The position numbers were made by a program, and so were the translations under genes. A stretch of DNA of 53,702 nt, taken from the NCBI GenBank assembly GCA_025055255.1, contig JANWYI010000001.1, positions 142,102 to 195,803 of the forward strand. Reading direction: 5' to 3'. Below, piece by piece: positions 8,865 through 17,491 of this stretch; the first letter of the stretch is position 1; the number at the start of each line of letters is the position of its first letter. The notes beneath the pieces were generated by a model that was not told the origin of the DNA, did not search any database, and was given only the letters and a program-made list of their open reading frames with translations. This DNA comes from Anaerolineae bacterium. GTDB taxonomy: Bacteria; Chloroflexota; Anaerolineae; Aggregatilineales; UBA2796.

Positions 8865-9814
8865 AGCGCCGCATGACCGCCTGTCAGCAGCGCCTCTACT
8901 TCGCCCCGCGTCACAAGTGCTACATCGCCGCGAATGCTCAACTTGAGCGCTGCTGTCGCTGCACCAAAGCGCAGCGCCTCACTCAGCGGCGACTCTTCCA
9001 GCAAGCGGCACAAAACACCCGCTGCAAAGGCGTCGCCTGCGCCCAAGCGCTCCACAATTTGGACAGGGAACGCGGCGCACGTCACTGTTTCACTTGGACT
9101 GCATCCTACAGCGCCCCGCTCGCCATCGGTTACAACCACTGTGCCTGACCAGAGCTGTTGCAGACGCTCAGCTTGCACAATGGCGTCGCCATGTACCTCA
9201 AAAACAACGGCAGCGTCGCGCGCTGCGATGAAAACAAGGTCTGCTGCTTGGCAAAACGGCGTCAAGGTCTCCCGCGCCTGCTGTGGCGACCAGAGCAGGC
9301 TGCGGTAGTTCACGTCAAAAGAGACTTTTGTGCCATGTTCGCGCGCGCAACTCAGAGCGGCATGACAAGTCGCCAGACATGAGTTGCTCAGCGCAGGCGT
9401 GATGCCTGTTAGATGCAGCCAACGCGACTCTGCAAGACGCGCTGTGGGCAGGTCACTTGGCTGCAGCTTACTAGCAGCTGAGTCGGCACGGTCATACCAG
9501 ACGCGCGTTGGACGTGGCGGCACGCCGCGCTCTAGGAAGAGCAATCCCATGCGTCCATCAGACACGCGCTGTACGTCGCTCACGTCCACGCCGTGCTGAC
9601 GGATGAAGTTCAAAGCGAGCTGACCGTGTGGCGCGCTCGGCAAGCGTGAAAACCATGCCACACGCTTGCCAAGCCGTGCCAGAGCAATGGCAAGGTTGCT
9701 CTCAGCACCTGCCACATGCACGTCTAGCGTTGTGGCTTGCTCAAGGCGCAGCGTCTCAGGCGCAGTCAGGCGCAGCAAACACTCGCCAAAAGTGAATAGG
9801 TCGAGTGCCACCAT
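8855..9814 (-). CDS. kdgK: PfkB-family sugar kinase, probably 2-dehydro-3-deoxygluconokinase
   Basis: 319 residues, ribokinase/PfkB fold. The N-terminus (FTFGECLLRLTAPE), the substrate region (AGAESNLAIALARLG) and the C-terminal signature with catalytic base GAGDAFAAGVL are intact. The N-terminal pattern and the GLLFLERGVPPRPTRVWYDRADSA segment are those of KdgK enzymes, which phosphorylate 2-keto-3-deoxygluconate in the cytoplasm. Exact sugar is inferred; fructokinase-like use is the main alternative. It follows the 77-residue gene by only 3 bases, so they form an operon. No KDPG aldolase gene is in the window. Confidence 0.8.
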   Translation of the reverse strand: MVALDLFTFGECLLRLTAPETLRLEQATTLDVHVAGAESNLAIALARLGKRVAWFSRLPSAPHGQLALNFIRQHGVDVSDVQRVSDGRMGLLFLERGVPPRPTRVWYDRADSAASKLQPSDLPTARLAESRWLHLTGITPALSNSCLATCHAALSCAREHGTKVSFDVNYRSLLWSPQQARETLTPFCQAADLVFIAARDAAVVFEVHGDAIVQAERLQQLWSGTVVVTDGERGAVGCSPSETVTCAAFPVQIVERLGAGDAFAAGVLCRLLEESPLSEALRFGAATAALKLSIRGDVALVTRGEVEALLTGGHAALQR

Positions 9815-9817
9815 GCA

Positions 9818-10051
9818 CTAGGCGTCTTGCAGCAAGTGCTGCAGCCAGCGCTCAGCCGCTTGACGTGCGCTCTCCGCGTCTACGAAGCCGTTCGGATGCT
9901 CTTGACGACTATCGCCTGCAAATTGCGCGGTCTCAATTGAACCTTCGCAGTAGACGGCGCGCCAATGCCACGCGCCGCGCGACCAACGCACAGTGAACGA
10001 CAAATTCTCATAATCAGCGACCCATGTGTCGTGAATACGTATCCATTCCAT
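9818..10051 (-). CDS. Small conserved-looking protein of unknown function
   Basis: 77 residues, ATG start, ending 3 bases before the sugar kinase. The composition is protein-like: Trp-rich and amphipathic, with a beta-like first half (WIRIHDTWVADYENLSFTVRW) and a C-terminal helix (ESARQAAERWLQHLL). I do not recognise it. Tight spacing to the kinase and a short gap to the methyltransferase upstream suggest that all three minus-strand genes are one transcript. An overlapping frame of similar length looks like a shadow. Confidence 0.6.
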   Translation of the reverse strand: MEWIRIHDTWVADYENLSFTVRWSRGAWHWRAVYCEGSIETAQFAGDSRQEHPNGFVDAESARQAAERWLQHLLQDA

Positions 10052-10069
10052 AGCTCTGTAGACCTTATA

Positions 10070-10882
10070 CTATAGGTTATGTTGTGGTGGACGAAACGCC
10101 TGTACCTCAAAGCTGACCTGCAAACTTAGCAATTGATCAGGCTCTGAATAATTTGCTTGAATAGCGGCTTGCACAGCAGCTAAACCTTGTGCTAGTTCGG
10201 TCTCGCTCAATTGCCACGTGCTAGACCAATGGCGTTGAGCTAATGCTTGGTAGACGCTCTGTGGTGAGCGCATGACCGTGTAGGTGTGGCGGCGCGGCTC
10301 GCCAAGTGGTTGCCAACCGAGTGGCGGCAATGCCTCAGCCACTGGCTGCGCCAAGCCAATACGTTCAACCTTGCCTTCGGGAAAAACAGCGCGCCATGCT
10401 GTCCAGATCGGCTCAAAGACGGGACTGTGTAGCGTGTTGCCATGCGTGTCGCCACATAATAGGACGCCTTCAGGCTTCAAAACACGGGCGATCTCGCGCA
10501 GGACGCCTTGCCAGTCGGCGATCAAGTGCAGCACATGCACCAGCACAACAGCGTCAAAGGCAGAACGGCGAAACGGCAAGCGCAGCGCGTTTGCCTTGCT
10601 CAGCTGAATTGCCTCGGCGCCTGCCTTAGCGCGCAGCCGCTCCATCATTGCCCGCGAAAGGTCTATGCCATACAGCTTGCCTGTATGACGCGCCAAAGGT
10701 AACGCGATACGCCCTGTGCCAATGCCGACCTCTAGCACGCGGCTACCGTGGCGCAAGTTGCCTGCTTGGGCAAACAAATCGGCAATGATTGATTCCTGTC
10801 CCTCAGGAAAGCCGCGCGTAGCGTCGTAAAAGTCAGCGGCGCGGTCAAAAGTGATGTACTCTGTTCGTCCCAGATCGCTCAT
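10070..10882 (-). CDS. Class I SAM-dependent methyltransferase
   Basis: 270 residues. The SAM-binding motif I is VLEVGIGTGRIALPLA (about 48-63), followed by the acidic turn of motif II (YGIDLSRAMMERLRAKA) and DAVVLVHVLHLIADW, ending in ALKPEGVLL-type motif III. This is the Methyltransf_11/UbiE-like group of small-molecule methyltransferases; the substrate cannot be told. The C-terminal third (from about 180) is a cap region. It heads the possible operon with the 77-residue gene and the sugar kinase. A promoter candidate with an inverted repeat lies just upstream. Confidence 0.85.
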   Translation of the reverse strand: MSDLGRTEYITFDRAADFYDATRGFPEGQESIIADLFAQAGNLRHGSRVLEVGIGTGRIALPLARHTGKLYGIDLSRAMMERLRAKAGAEAIQLSKANALRLPFRRSAFDAVVLVHVLHLIADWQGVLREIARVLKPEGVLLCGDTHGNTLHSPVFEPIWTAWRAVFPEGKVERIGLAQPVAEALPPLGWQPLGEPRRHTYTVMRSPQSVYQALAQRHWSSTWQLSETELAQGLAAVQAAIQANYSEPDQLLSLQVSFEVQAFRPPQHNL

Positions 10883-10897
10883 GGCAAGTTGACTCGT

Positions 10898-10916
10898 CCT
10901 ATATGCATATTATAGG
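10898..10916 (-). promoter_or_regulatory. -10 box within inverted repeat upstream of methyltransferase
   Basis: Read on the minus strand, TATAAT (10909-10914) is a perfect -10 box about 27 bases before the methyltransferase ATG. It is embedded in the inverted repeat CCTATA-N7-TATAGG (10898-10903 and 10911-10916), which could be an operator. No convincing -35 box was found at normal spacing. Confidence 0.4.
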
Positions 10917-11055
10917 CAGTCCCACTGCTAACATCTCTCAAAACTATATGAATCTTGGTGAAGAGCGCTGCTAACGCAACATTTAGCCGCTTTTTACACT
11001 TTTCTGACACACTCTGTGCTATCTTTTCAGCAGATAGCAACGACACTTGACGGCT

Positions 11056-11083
11056 TTGGCAAGCATCGAAACTGACTTAAAAT
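11056..11083 (+). promoter_or_regulatory. Sigma-70-type promoter of clpC
   Basis: TTGGCA (11056-11061), a 16-base spacer and TAAAAT (11078-11083), each one mismatch from consensus. The expected start near 11090 gives a leader of about 38 bases. No CIRCE element (TTAGCACTC inverted repeat) is visible in 10883-11127, so HrcA control is not supported. Confidence 0.6.
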
Positions 11084-11127
11084 CAATGCCAAGCCGAGTT
11101 CTCACAGCGATGAAGAGTAGGTAAGCC

Positions 11128-13605
11128 ATGATGCGATTCGACCGATTCACGGAGCGCGCCCAAGATGCTGCTGCGCGTGCTTACGAAATTTTGCAGCGCT
11201 ATGGGCATAACCAAGTGGATACTGAGCATGTGCTGTTGGCACTGCTAGAGCAGCCTGATGGCGTCATCCCGCAGATTTTGGAGAAGATGAACGTCGATCA
11301 GGAAGCCATTCGCTACAAACTGGACGAAATTCTGCGCTCCACGCCGAAGGTCTCGATTTACGGCGGCGGCGCCGGTCAAATTTTCATGACGCCGCGCGTC
11401 AAGCGCATCATTGACCTTGCTCAGGAAGAGGCAAATCGGCTGCGCGATGAGTACATCAGCACTGAGCACATCTTCCTCGCCATTATTGCCGAGCGCAACA
11501 CAGCTGTAGCGCGCATTTTGAAGGAAGCAGGCATCACCAAAGAGCGCGTCTTGGACATCATCAAGGATTTTCGCGGCGGTCAGCGCGTGACCGATCCGCA
11601 GGCTGAGACGCGCTACCGCACACTTGAACGTTACAGCCGCGACCTGACGCGCATGGCGCAGGAAGGTAAGCTCGATCCTGTAGTCGGGCGCGATGATGAG
11701 ATTCTGCGCGTGATCCAGATTCTGTGCCGCCGCACAAAGAACAATCCTGTGCTGATTGGCGAGGCAGGCGTCGGTAAGACAGCGATTGTGGAAGGCTTGG
11801 CGCAGAAGATCGCCAATCACGACGTGCCAGAGCTGTTGCTCAACAAGCGCGTGGTCAGCCTTGACCTAGGTGCAATGATCGCCGGCAGCCGCTTCCGCGG
11901 CGAGTTTGAGGAGCGTCTGAAAGCAGCCATTGAGGAAATTCAGCGCAGCGAAGGCGAGATCATCCTGTTCATTGACGAGCTGCACACAGTGGTCGGCGCG
12001 GGTGCGGCGCAAGGCGCAATTGACGCGGCGAACTTGCTCAAGCCTGCTCTTGCGCGCGGCGAGCTGAACTGCATCGGCGCAACAACGCTAGATGAGTACC
12101 GCCAATACATTGAGAAGGACTCAGCGCTAGATCGGCGCTTCGCGCCTGTCTTTGTGGATGAGCCGACGGTTGAGCAGACCATCGAGATGCTCAAAGGGCT
12201 GCGCGACCGCTACGAGGCGCACCACAAGGTGCATTTCACTGAAGAGGCGCTTGTCGCTGCAGCGCGGCTCAGCCACCGCTACTTGACAGATCGCCGCCTG
12301 CCTGACAAAGCAATTGACCTGATGGATGAGGCGGCTGCTAAGCTGCGCGTGGCGCTCTACAGCTTGCCGCCAGAGCTGAAGCAGCTCAAAAACGAGCTGG
12401 ATCGGCTAGCTGCTGAGGAAGAGGCAGCTGGTCTGGCGCGTGACTACGAGCGCGCTGCGCAGTACAAGATGCAGCGCATTCAGCTTGAGCAACAGTATGA
12501 GCGCAACCTTGAGGCATGGCAACGTGAGCATACACTTGACGACGTGGTAGATGCTAACGACATCGCCGCAGTGGTGGCACAGTGGACAGGCATTCCTGTC
12601 AGCCAAATGCTGGAGACTGAGGCTGAAAAGCTGCTGCGCATGGAAGAAGCGCTGCACGAGCGAATCATCGGGCAGGATGAAGCGGTCGCTGCGGTTGCCG
12701 ACGCGATTCGGCGCGCGCGCAGCGGTCTGAAAGACCCGCGGCGTCCGATTGGCTCGTTCATCTTCTTGGGCTCCTCAGGCGTCGGCAAGACCGAGCTTGC
12801 CAAGGCACTTGCTGAGTTCCTGTTCGATGATGAGGACGCACTGGTGCGCGTGGACATGAGCGAGTACCGCGAGGCGCACACGGTCAGCCGTCTGTTTGGC
12901 GCGCCGCCAGGCTACGTCGGCTATGAGGAAGGCGGTCAGCTGACTGAAGCAGTCCGTCGGCGTCCGTACTGCGTCGTCCTGTTTGACGAGATTGAGAAAG
13001 CGCATCCGAACGTCTGGAATGCTCTGCTGCAAATTCTTGACGACGGTCGCCTGACCGATGGGCAAGGGCGCACTGTGGACTTCCGCAACGCGGTCATCAT
13101 CATGACCAGCAATCTCGGCACGGAGTACGCACGCAAAGGCGGCGCGCTCGGCTTTGTGACGGGCAGCGATCCTGAAGTGGTCGCCGATCACAAGAAAATT
13201 GAGCGCGCGTTGCGCGAGAATTTCCGTCCGGAGTTCCTCAATCGGATTGACGAGGTGATCATCTTCAGTCCGTTGACGCTTGAGCAGGTTGAGCGCATTG
13301 TTGACCTACAAATGCGCCAAGTGGCAGAGCGCATGGGCGAGCAGGGCTTGATTGTCGAGCTGACGCCTGCGGCGCGGGCGTGGTTAGCGCGGCAAGGTTA
13401 CGATCCACAGTTCGGCGCGCGTCCACTGCGGCGCGCCATTCAGCGGCACATTGAGAGCCCGCTCTCAGTGCAGGTGCTGAAAGGCGCCTTCGCACGCGGC
13501 GACATTGTCCTAGTGGACGTGAACGCCGAAGGCACAGGTCTGGTGTTTAAGAAGCAGGAAGGCGCGACCATGCCGTTGCCGACTAAGAAGGACGCTGAGG
13601 CGTGA
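11128..13605 (+). CDS. clpC: ATP-dependent Clp protease ATPase subunit ClpC
   Basis: 825 residues. It unfolds proteins and feeds them to ClpP. Order: N-terminal double Clp-N repeat (about 1-145), first AAA module with Walker [10 protein letters not shown] (211-219) and Walker [10 protein letters not shown], a short middle region (about 410-470) with a UVR-like [14 protein letters not shown] segment, second AAA module with Walker A GSSGVGKT (548-555), and a C-terminal D2-small domain. The middle domain is far shorter than in ClpB, and a GALGF loop before the D2 sensor region fits the ClpP-docking tripeptide, so ClpC is preferred over ClpB. ATG codons at 11128 and 11131 are equally possible starts. 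No clpP or mcsAB genes are nearby. Confidence 0.92.
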   Translation: MMRFDRFTERAQDAAARAYEILQRYGHNQVDTEHVLLALLEQPDGVIPQILEKMNVDQEAIRYKLDEILRSTPKVSIYGGGAGQIFMTPRVKRIIDLAQEEANRLRDEYISTEHIFLAIIAERNTAVARILKEAGITKERVLDIIKDFRGGQRVTDPQAETRYRTLERYSRDLTRMAQEGKLDPVVGRDDEILRVIQILCRRTKNNPVLIGEAGVGKTAIVEGLAQKIANHDVPELLLNKRVVSLDLGAMIAGSRFRGEFEERLKAAIEEIQRSEGEIILFIDELHTVVGAGAAQGAIDAANLLKPALARGELNCIGATTLDEYRQYIEKDSALDRRFAPVFVDEPTVEQTIEMLKGLRDRYEAHHKVHFTEEALVAAARLSHRYLTDRRLPDKAIDLMDEAAAKLRVALYSLPPELKQLKNELDRLAAEEEAAGLARDYERAAQYKMQRIQLEQQYERNLEAWQREHTLDDVVDANDIAAVVAQWTGIPVSQMLETEAEKLLRMEEALHERIIGQDEAVAAVADAIRRARSGLKDPRRPIGSFIFLGSSGVGKTELAKALAEFLFDDEDALVRVDMSEYREAHTVSRLFGAPPGYVGYEEGGQLTEAVRRRPYCVVLFDEIEKAHPNVWNALLQILDDGRLTDGQGRTVDFRNAVIIMTSNLGTEYARKGGALGFVTGSDPEVVADHKKIERALRENFRPEFLNRIDEVIIFSPLTLEQVERIVDLQMRQVAERMGEQGLIVELTPAARAWLARQGYDPQFGARPLRRAIQRHIESPLSVQVLKGAFARGDIVLVDVNAEGTGLVFKKQEGATMPLPTKKDAEA

Positions 13606-13612
13606 GCGCAAA

Positions 13613-13643
13613 CGTAGGCGGAAAAATTCCGCCTACGATTTTT
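13613..13643 (+). terminator. Intrinsic terminator after clpC
   Basis: An 11-bp perfect stem (13613-13623 with 13627-13637), an AAA loop, then ATTTTTT. It lies in the 43-base gap between clpC and the convergent mutase gene and ends clpC transcription. Confidence 0.85.
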
Positions 13644-13648
13644 TCAGC

Positions 13649-15322
13649 TCAAATTGAGACGCTAGGGCGATATTCGCCGAAGACGCCGCGCAGCACATTA
13701 CAGATTTCGCCAAGCGTCGCCTCGCGCTCAACTGCCTCGATGAAGAGCGGCATGAGCGGATCGTTGCCGCGCGCCGCTGCTTCGATTTGCGCCAAAATCT
13801 CGCTCACGCGCGCCGAATCGCGCCGTGCGCGCAGCTCGGCAAGACGCGCGCGCTGTGCCTGCGCAATTGCCTCGGAGACGTGCAAGGTCTCGATAGGCGC
13901 TTCCTCAGCTACGGTGAACTTGTTGACGCCGACGATGATCTGCTCGCCGCGCTCGACCGCTTGCTGATAAGCGTATGCTGCGTCTTGAATCTCTTTTTGA
14001 ATGTAGCCGCGCTCAATGGCTGCCAAAGCGCCGCCTAGCGCGTCAATTTGCTCGATATAGCGCCGTGCACGCGCCTCGATTTCATCGGTCAGCGTTTCTA
14101 CGTAATAGCTGCCTGCCATTGGATCGACTGTGTCGGCGACGCCGCTCTCATACGCCAAAATTTGCTGAGTGCGCAGCGCCACTTGCACGGCTTGTTCAGT
14201 CGGCAAGGCGAGCGCTTCATCCATGCTGTTAGTGTGCAGACTCTGTGTGCCGCCAAGCACAGCGGCGAGCGCCTGCACAGTCACGCGCACAATGTTGTTC
14301 ATCGGCTGCTGAGCGGTCAGCGTGCTGCCACCAGTTTGCGTGTGGAAGCGCAGCTGCCACGACTTTGGATCGCGCGCGCCGAAACGGTCGCGCATGATCT
14401 CTGCCCAAAGGCGGCGCGCCGCGCGGAACTTGGCGATTTCTTCGAAGAATTGGTTGTGCGCGTTGAAAAAGAACGATATTTGCGGCGCGAACTCGTCTAC
14501 TGACAAGCCTGCGTTTATAGCAGCTTGCACGTATTCAATGCCGTTCGCCAACGTGAAAGCGACTTCCTGCACTGCTGTGCTGCCTGCCTCACGGATGTGG
14601 TAGCCGCTGATGCTGATCGTGTTCCAATGTGGCACGTGGTCGCGGCAGAAGCGGAAGATGTCCGTGATCAAGCGCATACTTGCCGCAGGCGGATAGATAT
14701 ACGTGCCGCGCGCAATGTACTCCTTCAAAATGTCATTCTGGACAGTGCCGCGCAGCTTGTGCATCGGCACGCCTTGCCGTTTGGCAACAGCGATGTAAAG
14801 CGCGAGCAGGATTGCAGCTGGCGCGTTAATGGTCATGCTGGTGCTGACCTGATCGAGCGGAATGCCGTCAAACAAGCGCGCCATGTCATGGATGCTGCAG
14901 ATGCTCACGCCGACCTTGCCGACTTCGCCGAGCGCCATTGGATCGTCGGCGTCGTAGCCGATCTGAGTCGGCAAGTCGAAGGCGACTGAAAGTCCCATCT
15001 GCCCTTGCGAGAGCAAAAAGCGGTAGCGCGCGTTGGACTCTTCGGCTGTGGCGTAGCCGGCATACTGGCGCATTGTCCACAGCCTGCCGCGATACATGGT
15101 CGGCTGGATGCCGCGCGTGAACGGATACTCGCCCGGAAAGCCGACGCGCTCCAAGTAATGTGCATCAGCGTGCTTTGGGACGTACAGACGCTGAATTGGG
15201 ATACCTGAGGAGGTCTCAAATTTCTCAGCGCGCTCAGGCGACTTGCGCAGCACACTGGCTAACGTCGTCTGTTCCCAGCGCTGGAGCGCTTCTTCGATGC
15301 TCAGTTGCTCTTTTTCGACCAT
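13649..15322 (-). CDS. mcmA: Methylmalonyl-CoA mutase large-subunit catalytic domain
   Basis: 557 residues. It has only the substrate-binding barrel of the mutase; the B12-binding domain of about 130 residues that follows in one-chain enzymes is absent, so a separate cobalamin subunit must exist elsewhere. Typical segments are [81 protein letters not shown] and [10 protein letters not shown]. It interconverts (R)-methylmalonyl-CoA and succinyl-CoA in propionate or branched-chain degradation. Related isobutyryl- or hydroxyisobutyryl-CoA mutases share this layout, but the active-site segment around [14 protein letters not shown] fits methylmalonyl-CoA. It follows the CYTH gene by 3 bases. Confidence 0.88.
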   Translation of the reverse strand: MVEKEQLSIEEALQRWEQTTLASVLRKSPERAEKFETSSGIPIQRLYVPKHADAHYLERVGFPGEYPFTRGIQPTMYRGRLWTMRQYAGYATAEESNARYRFLLSQGQMGLSVAFDLPTQIGYDADDPMALGEVGKVGVSICSIHDMARLFDGIPLDQVSTSMTINAPAAILLALYIAVAKRQGVPMHKLRGTVQNDILKEYIARGTYIYPPAASMRLITDIFRFCRDHVPHWNTISISGYHIREAGSTAVQEVAFTLANGIEYVQAAINAGLSVDEFAPQISFFFNAHNQFFEEIAKFRAARRLWAEIMRDRFGARDPKSWQLRFHTQTGGSTLTAQQPMNNIVRVTVQALAAVLGGTQSLHTNSMDEALALPTEQAVQVALRTQQILAYESGVADTVDPMAGSYYVETLTDEIEARARRYIEQIDALGGALAAIERGYIQKEIQDAAYAYQQAVERGEQIIVGVNKFTVAEEAPIETLHVSEAIAQAQRARLAELRARRDSARVSEILAQIEAAARGNDPLMPLFIEAVEREATLGEICNVLRGVFGEYRPSVSI

Positions 15323-15325
15323 AAG

Positions 15326-15931
15326 TCACTCTGCTTCTCTTAACAGCGCGTCTTTTATTTCGGCATGTGCAACAGCGCGAAAATTTTCGAAGGTCAGGTC
15401 GCGGAACGGCAAACTCAAGCGCTCGCGCAGTCTCTCAAACAGCTCACTGTAGCTCTTGGCGAAGCGCGGCGACTCCGCTATGCCCAGTTGAGCGATGATC
15501 GCCTCGATCTCTGCCAACGAGTCGCCTTCTACCTCAACAAAGTTGCCGAAAGGCAGCTCATCCAGCACGACTTCACAGTTTCCGAGCTGATAAGTCGTGC
15601 GAAATTTCTCATAGCGCCACACGACCTGGAAGCCAAGTGCTTGCAACAGCCGATCCGTCGTCTCAAAGTCGCTGACCACGATCTCCAGTTCAGCGCGCGT
15701 GTATGCAGCGCTGTGCGGTGCTTTGTAGGTCAAGCGGACTTGTGAGTCTTGGCGCAAGCGCAGCACTTCGCCGCGTGCGCTCAGGCTGCCGTCGAGACGG
15801 TCATAGCGTAAGTTGCGCTCAGCTGTGCGTGGCTGTGCTAGAGCAGCGCCGAGCGCAGTCAGGCGGTCTGCGATCACGGACAGATCAGGCGCCCAGAGCT
15901 TGACTTCAGTCTCAGTGTGTGCAACGGACAT
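15326..15931 (-). CDS. CYTH domain protein (class IV adenylate cyclase / thiamine triphosphatase-like)
   Basis: 201 residues. The N-terminal E-T-E-V-K carries the CYTH signature ExExK (residues 7-11), followed by strands rich in charged residues (GEVLRLRQDSQVRLTYKAP) that form the triphosphate tunnel. Members are inorganic or thiamine triphosphatases or CyaB-type adenylate cyclases; the sequence alone does not decide. It lies 3 bases upstream of the mutase gene and is co-transcribed with it. This link has no obvious metabolic meaning that I recognise. Confidence 0.82.
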   Translation of the reverse strand: MSVAHTETEVKLWAPDLSVIADRLTALGAALAQPRTAERNLRYDRLDGSLSARGEVLRLRQDSQVRLTYKAPHSAAYTRAELEIVVSDFETTDRLLQALGFQVVWRYEKFRTTYQLGNCEVVLDELPFGNFVEVEGDSLAEIEAIIAQLGIAESPRFAKSYSELFERLRERLSLPFRDLTFENFRAVAHAEIKDALLREAE

Positions 15932-15988
15932 AGCACTTGCCTCAGAGAGCGATTATGGCGCAGAAAAGCTCTGTATGCCAATGCACAA

Positions 15989-16020
15989 CAAAAACGCCTG
16001 CAAAAGCGCTTTGCAGGCGT
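15989..16020 (-). terminator. Intrinsic terminator after the TIR-nuclease gene
   Basis: An 11-bp perfect stem (15994-16004 with 16010-16020) and a 5-base loop. On the minus strand it is followed by a T-rich tract (GTTTTTGTTG), so it ends the gene at 16042-17265 and separates it from the CYTH-mutase pair. Confidence 0.8.
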
Positions 16021-16041
16021 CTGGTAGCCGAAAGGGTTTGC

Positions 16042-17265
16042 TTAGCTGCCCATCAGCTGCGGCACAGTCAGCGTTTGCAGTCCATCAAGGTTCAAGACGT
16101 TCATCTTGTGCATGCGCCGCAGCGCCTCACAAGTCTGTTCAGGCGTTTCAAGTAGGACAAGGTAGACCTGCTGTGGCGGCAAACCCATGATGCGCGCTAG
16201 GACTGAGTATTTGTGAATTCGATCTTGATAGTCTGAGGTTTTTGTCTCAAACCATAAAATGCGTCCGCTTGTGCCAATGCTCAGCAGGATGTCAAATTCG
16301 AAGTTGCGCTCCTCAGGTAGGACGACTTGGATATTGTACGCTATGTTGAATGGCACATTTGAGGCAACCAACATTTTGCTGAGATGAGCGCGCGTGAAAC
16401 GCTCAAGCCAGCCGCCTGTGAAAAAGTTGTAAGCGATAGGATTGCGACTTGGACGCGCTGTTATCCTGTAGTGCGGCGCTTTGCGGTATTCGTAGTGTTC
16501 CAGAAAAGCAAGCCTGTGCAGCTCAGTGCAGAGTTGCGTGCTATCGGCGACACAGCGGTCGCCATAGCCAGAGAGATTGACGACGAATGTATCGCCATTG
16601 TTCAGGCTGCGCTTGATGTTCTGGTAGACGAGCCTAATGTTCGGATAGCGCAAGCCCATCAGCTGTGCAAGGCGGTCGAGCGTCTCATCATGCTCTTGAG
16701 GCTCACTGAGGCTGCGAATAGTGATGCCCGCCTTAGTCAGAAATTGGCGAATGTTATCTTGAGCAGGCTCTGGCGTGCTTGGTGCTTCTGCTGGCGCCGC
16801 GACCGATTGAACAGGCTGAGGTGCCGTTGTATTGCCATCATTTGTGGCGCGCAGCGCCTGAACAAGCTCCAAAAAGCGCTCTTTGGTGGTCAGGCGAAAC
16901 GGACGGCGATCAAGCAGCTCTTTCAGCTCATCAGGTAACTCAGCTTCATCAGGCAGATGTCCATCTGGGAATAAGATGGGCTGCACAGGCTTGCCTTGTG
17001 CGAAGGCAAGCGTCAGGGCAATGCGATCAGGCTCGCTTGGATGCTCAAGCCAATTTTCGTCCCATGCTTTGGCGCTGAACAAAATGAGAACGAGATCAAT
17101 GCGCTCAAAAGCGCTTTGCAGACTTTTGCGCACTGAGCCGCCGAGTGGAACGAGCTGCGCAGCGCTGAGCGTGAAGGTATGACTGGGCACATACTGTTTC
17201 AGCGTTCGGAGGAAAGCATCAGCATATCGTTCATCAGGATGTGCTAGAAGAAGAACGTGTGCCAT
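16042..17265 (-). CDS. TIR-like domain fused to DUF1887/Card1-like PD-(D/E)XK nuclease
   Basis: 407 residues in three parts. Residues 1-140 form a TIR-like fold: AHVLLLAHPDERYADAFLR, then SVRKSLQSAFERIDLVLILFS and IALTLAFAQGKPVQPILFPDG, DELPDELKELL-type helix. Residues 141-170 are an Ala/Pro linker. Residues 171-280 look like a winged-helix spacer. From 283 come GGWLERF, an EFD with Asp325, and LWFETK with Glu340 and Lys342, the D...E-x-K core of restriction-like nucleases; the GGWLE...EFD...ETK spacing resembles DUF1887, the nuclease part of Card1/Can2 CRISPR ancillary effectors. The helix position that holds the catalytic Glu in NADase TIRs is Ala83 here. Start ATG is preceded by GAGGAGTG. 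The gene stands alone between its own terminator and a divergent kinase. Likely a defence-type nuclease in which TIR senses a ligand or partner; this is inference. Confidence 0.72.
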   Translation of the reverse strand: MAHVLLLAHPDERYADAFLRTLKQYVPSHTFTLSAAQLVPLGGSVRKSLQSAFERIDLVLILFSAKAWDENWLEHPSEPDRIALTLAFAQGKPVQPILFPDGHLPDEAELPDELKELLDRRPFRLTTKERFLELVQALRATNDGNTTAPQPVQSVAAPAEAPSTPEPAQDNIRQFLTKAGITIRSLSEPQEHDETLDRLAQLMGLRYPNIRLVYQNIKRSLNNGDTFVVNLSGYGDRCVADSTQLCTELHRLAFLEHYEYRKAPHYRITARPSRNPIAYNFFTGGWLERFTRAHLSKMLVASNVPFNIAYNIQVVLPEERNFEFDILLSIGTSGRILWFETKTSDYQDRIHKYSVLARIMGLPPQQVYLVLLETPEQTCEALRRMHKMNVLNLDGLQTLTVPQLMGS

Positions 17266-17326
17266 ACAAGAACACTCCTCATCTAAAAATAGCTGGGGAA
17301 GGCGCCTGCGCGCGCTTCACAACTGG

Positions 17327-17412
17327 AGTATACCACTGCAGAACAGAGCTTTGGGACATCTTGAGCGTGTTAAGGGTTTTTGAGTACATGCGCGCATGAG
17401 GTGCTGTGTCAA
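17327..17412 (-). promoter_or_regulatory. Candidate promoter elements of the TIR-nuclease gene
   Basis: In the 226-base divergent spacer the minus strand shows a consensus TTGACA (17407-17412) with a weak TGTACT 18 bases on, and separately TATACT (17327-17332) about 60 bases before the ATG but without a partner -35. Either could serve; neither is decisive. The rest of 17266-17491 shows nothing else I can name. Confidence 0.3.
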
Positions 17413-17491
17413 GCTGCTTACTGTGTTTGACCTTATCAGCGTGCAAGAATCTTGCTACGTCTGTTCACCTGGCAATTGCTGAGAAGACAAA

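Noticed and set aside
10883-11127. CIRCE-type heat-shock operator before clpC
   Set aside because: The TTAGCACTC inverted repeat is not present.
11245-11820. 191-codon open frame antisense to clpC
   Set aside because: Overlaps a strongly conserved gene; open frames of this size on the other strand are expected at this G+C content.
15326-17265. CYTH cyclase plus TIR-nuclease as a two-gene cyclic-nucleotide defence system
   Set aside because: A terminator separates them and the CYTH gene is 3 bases from the mutase gene, so they are not one unit.
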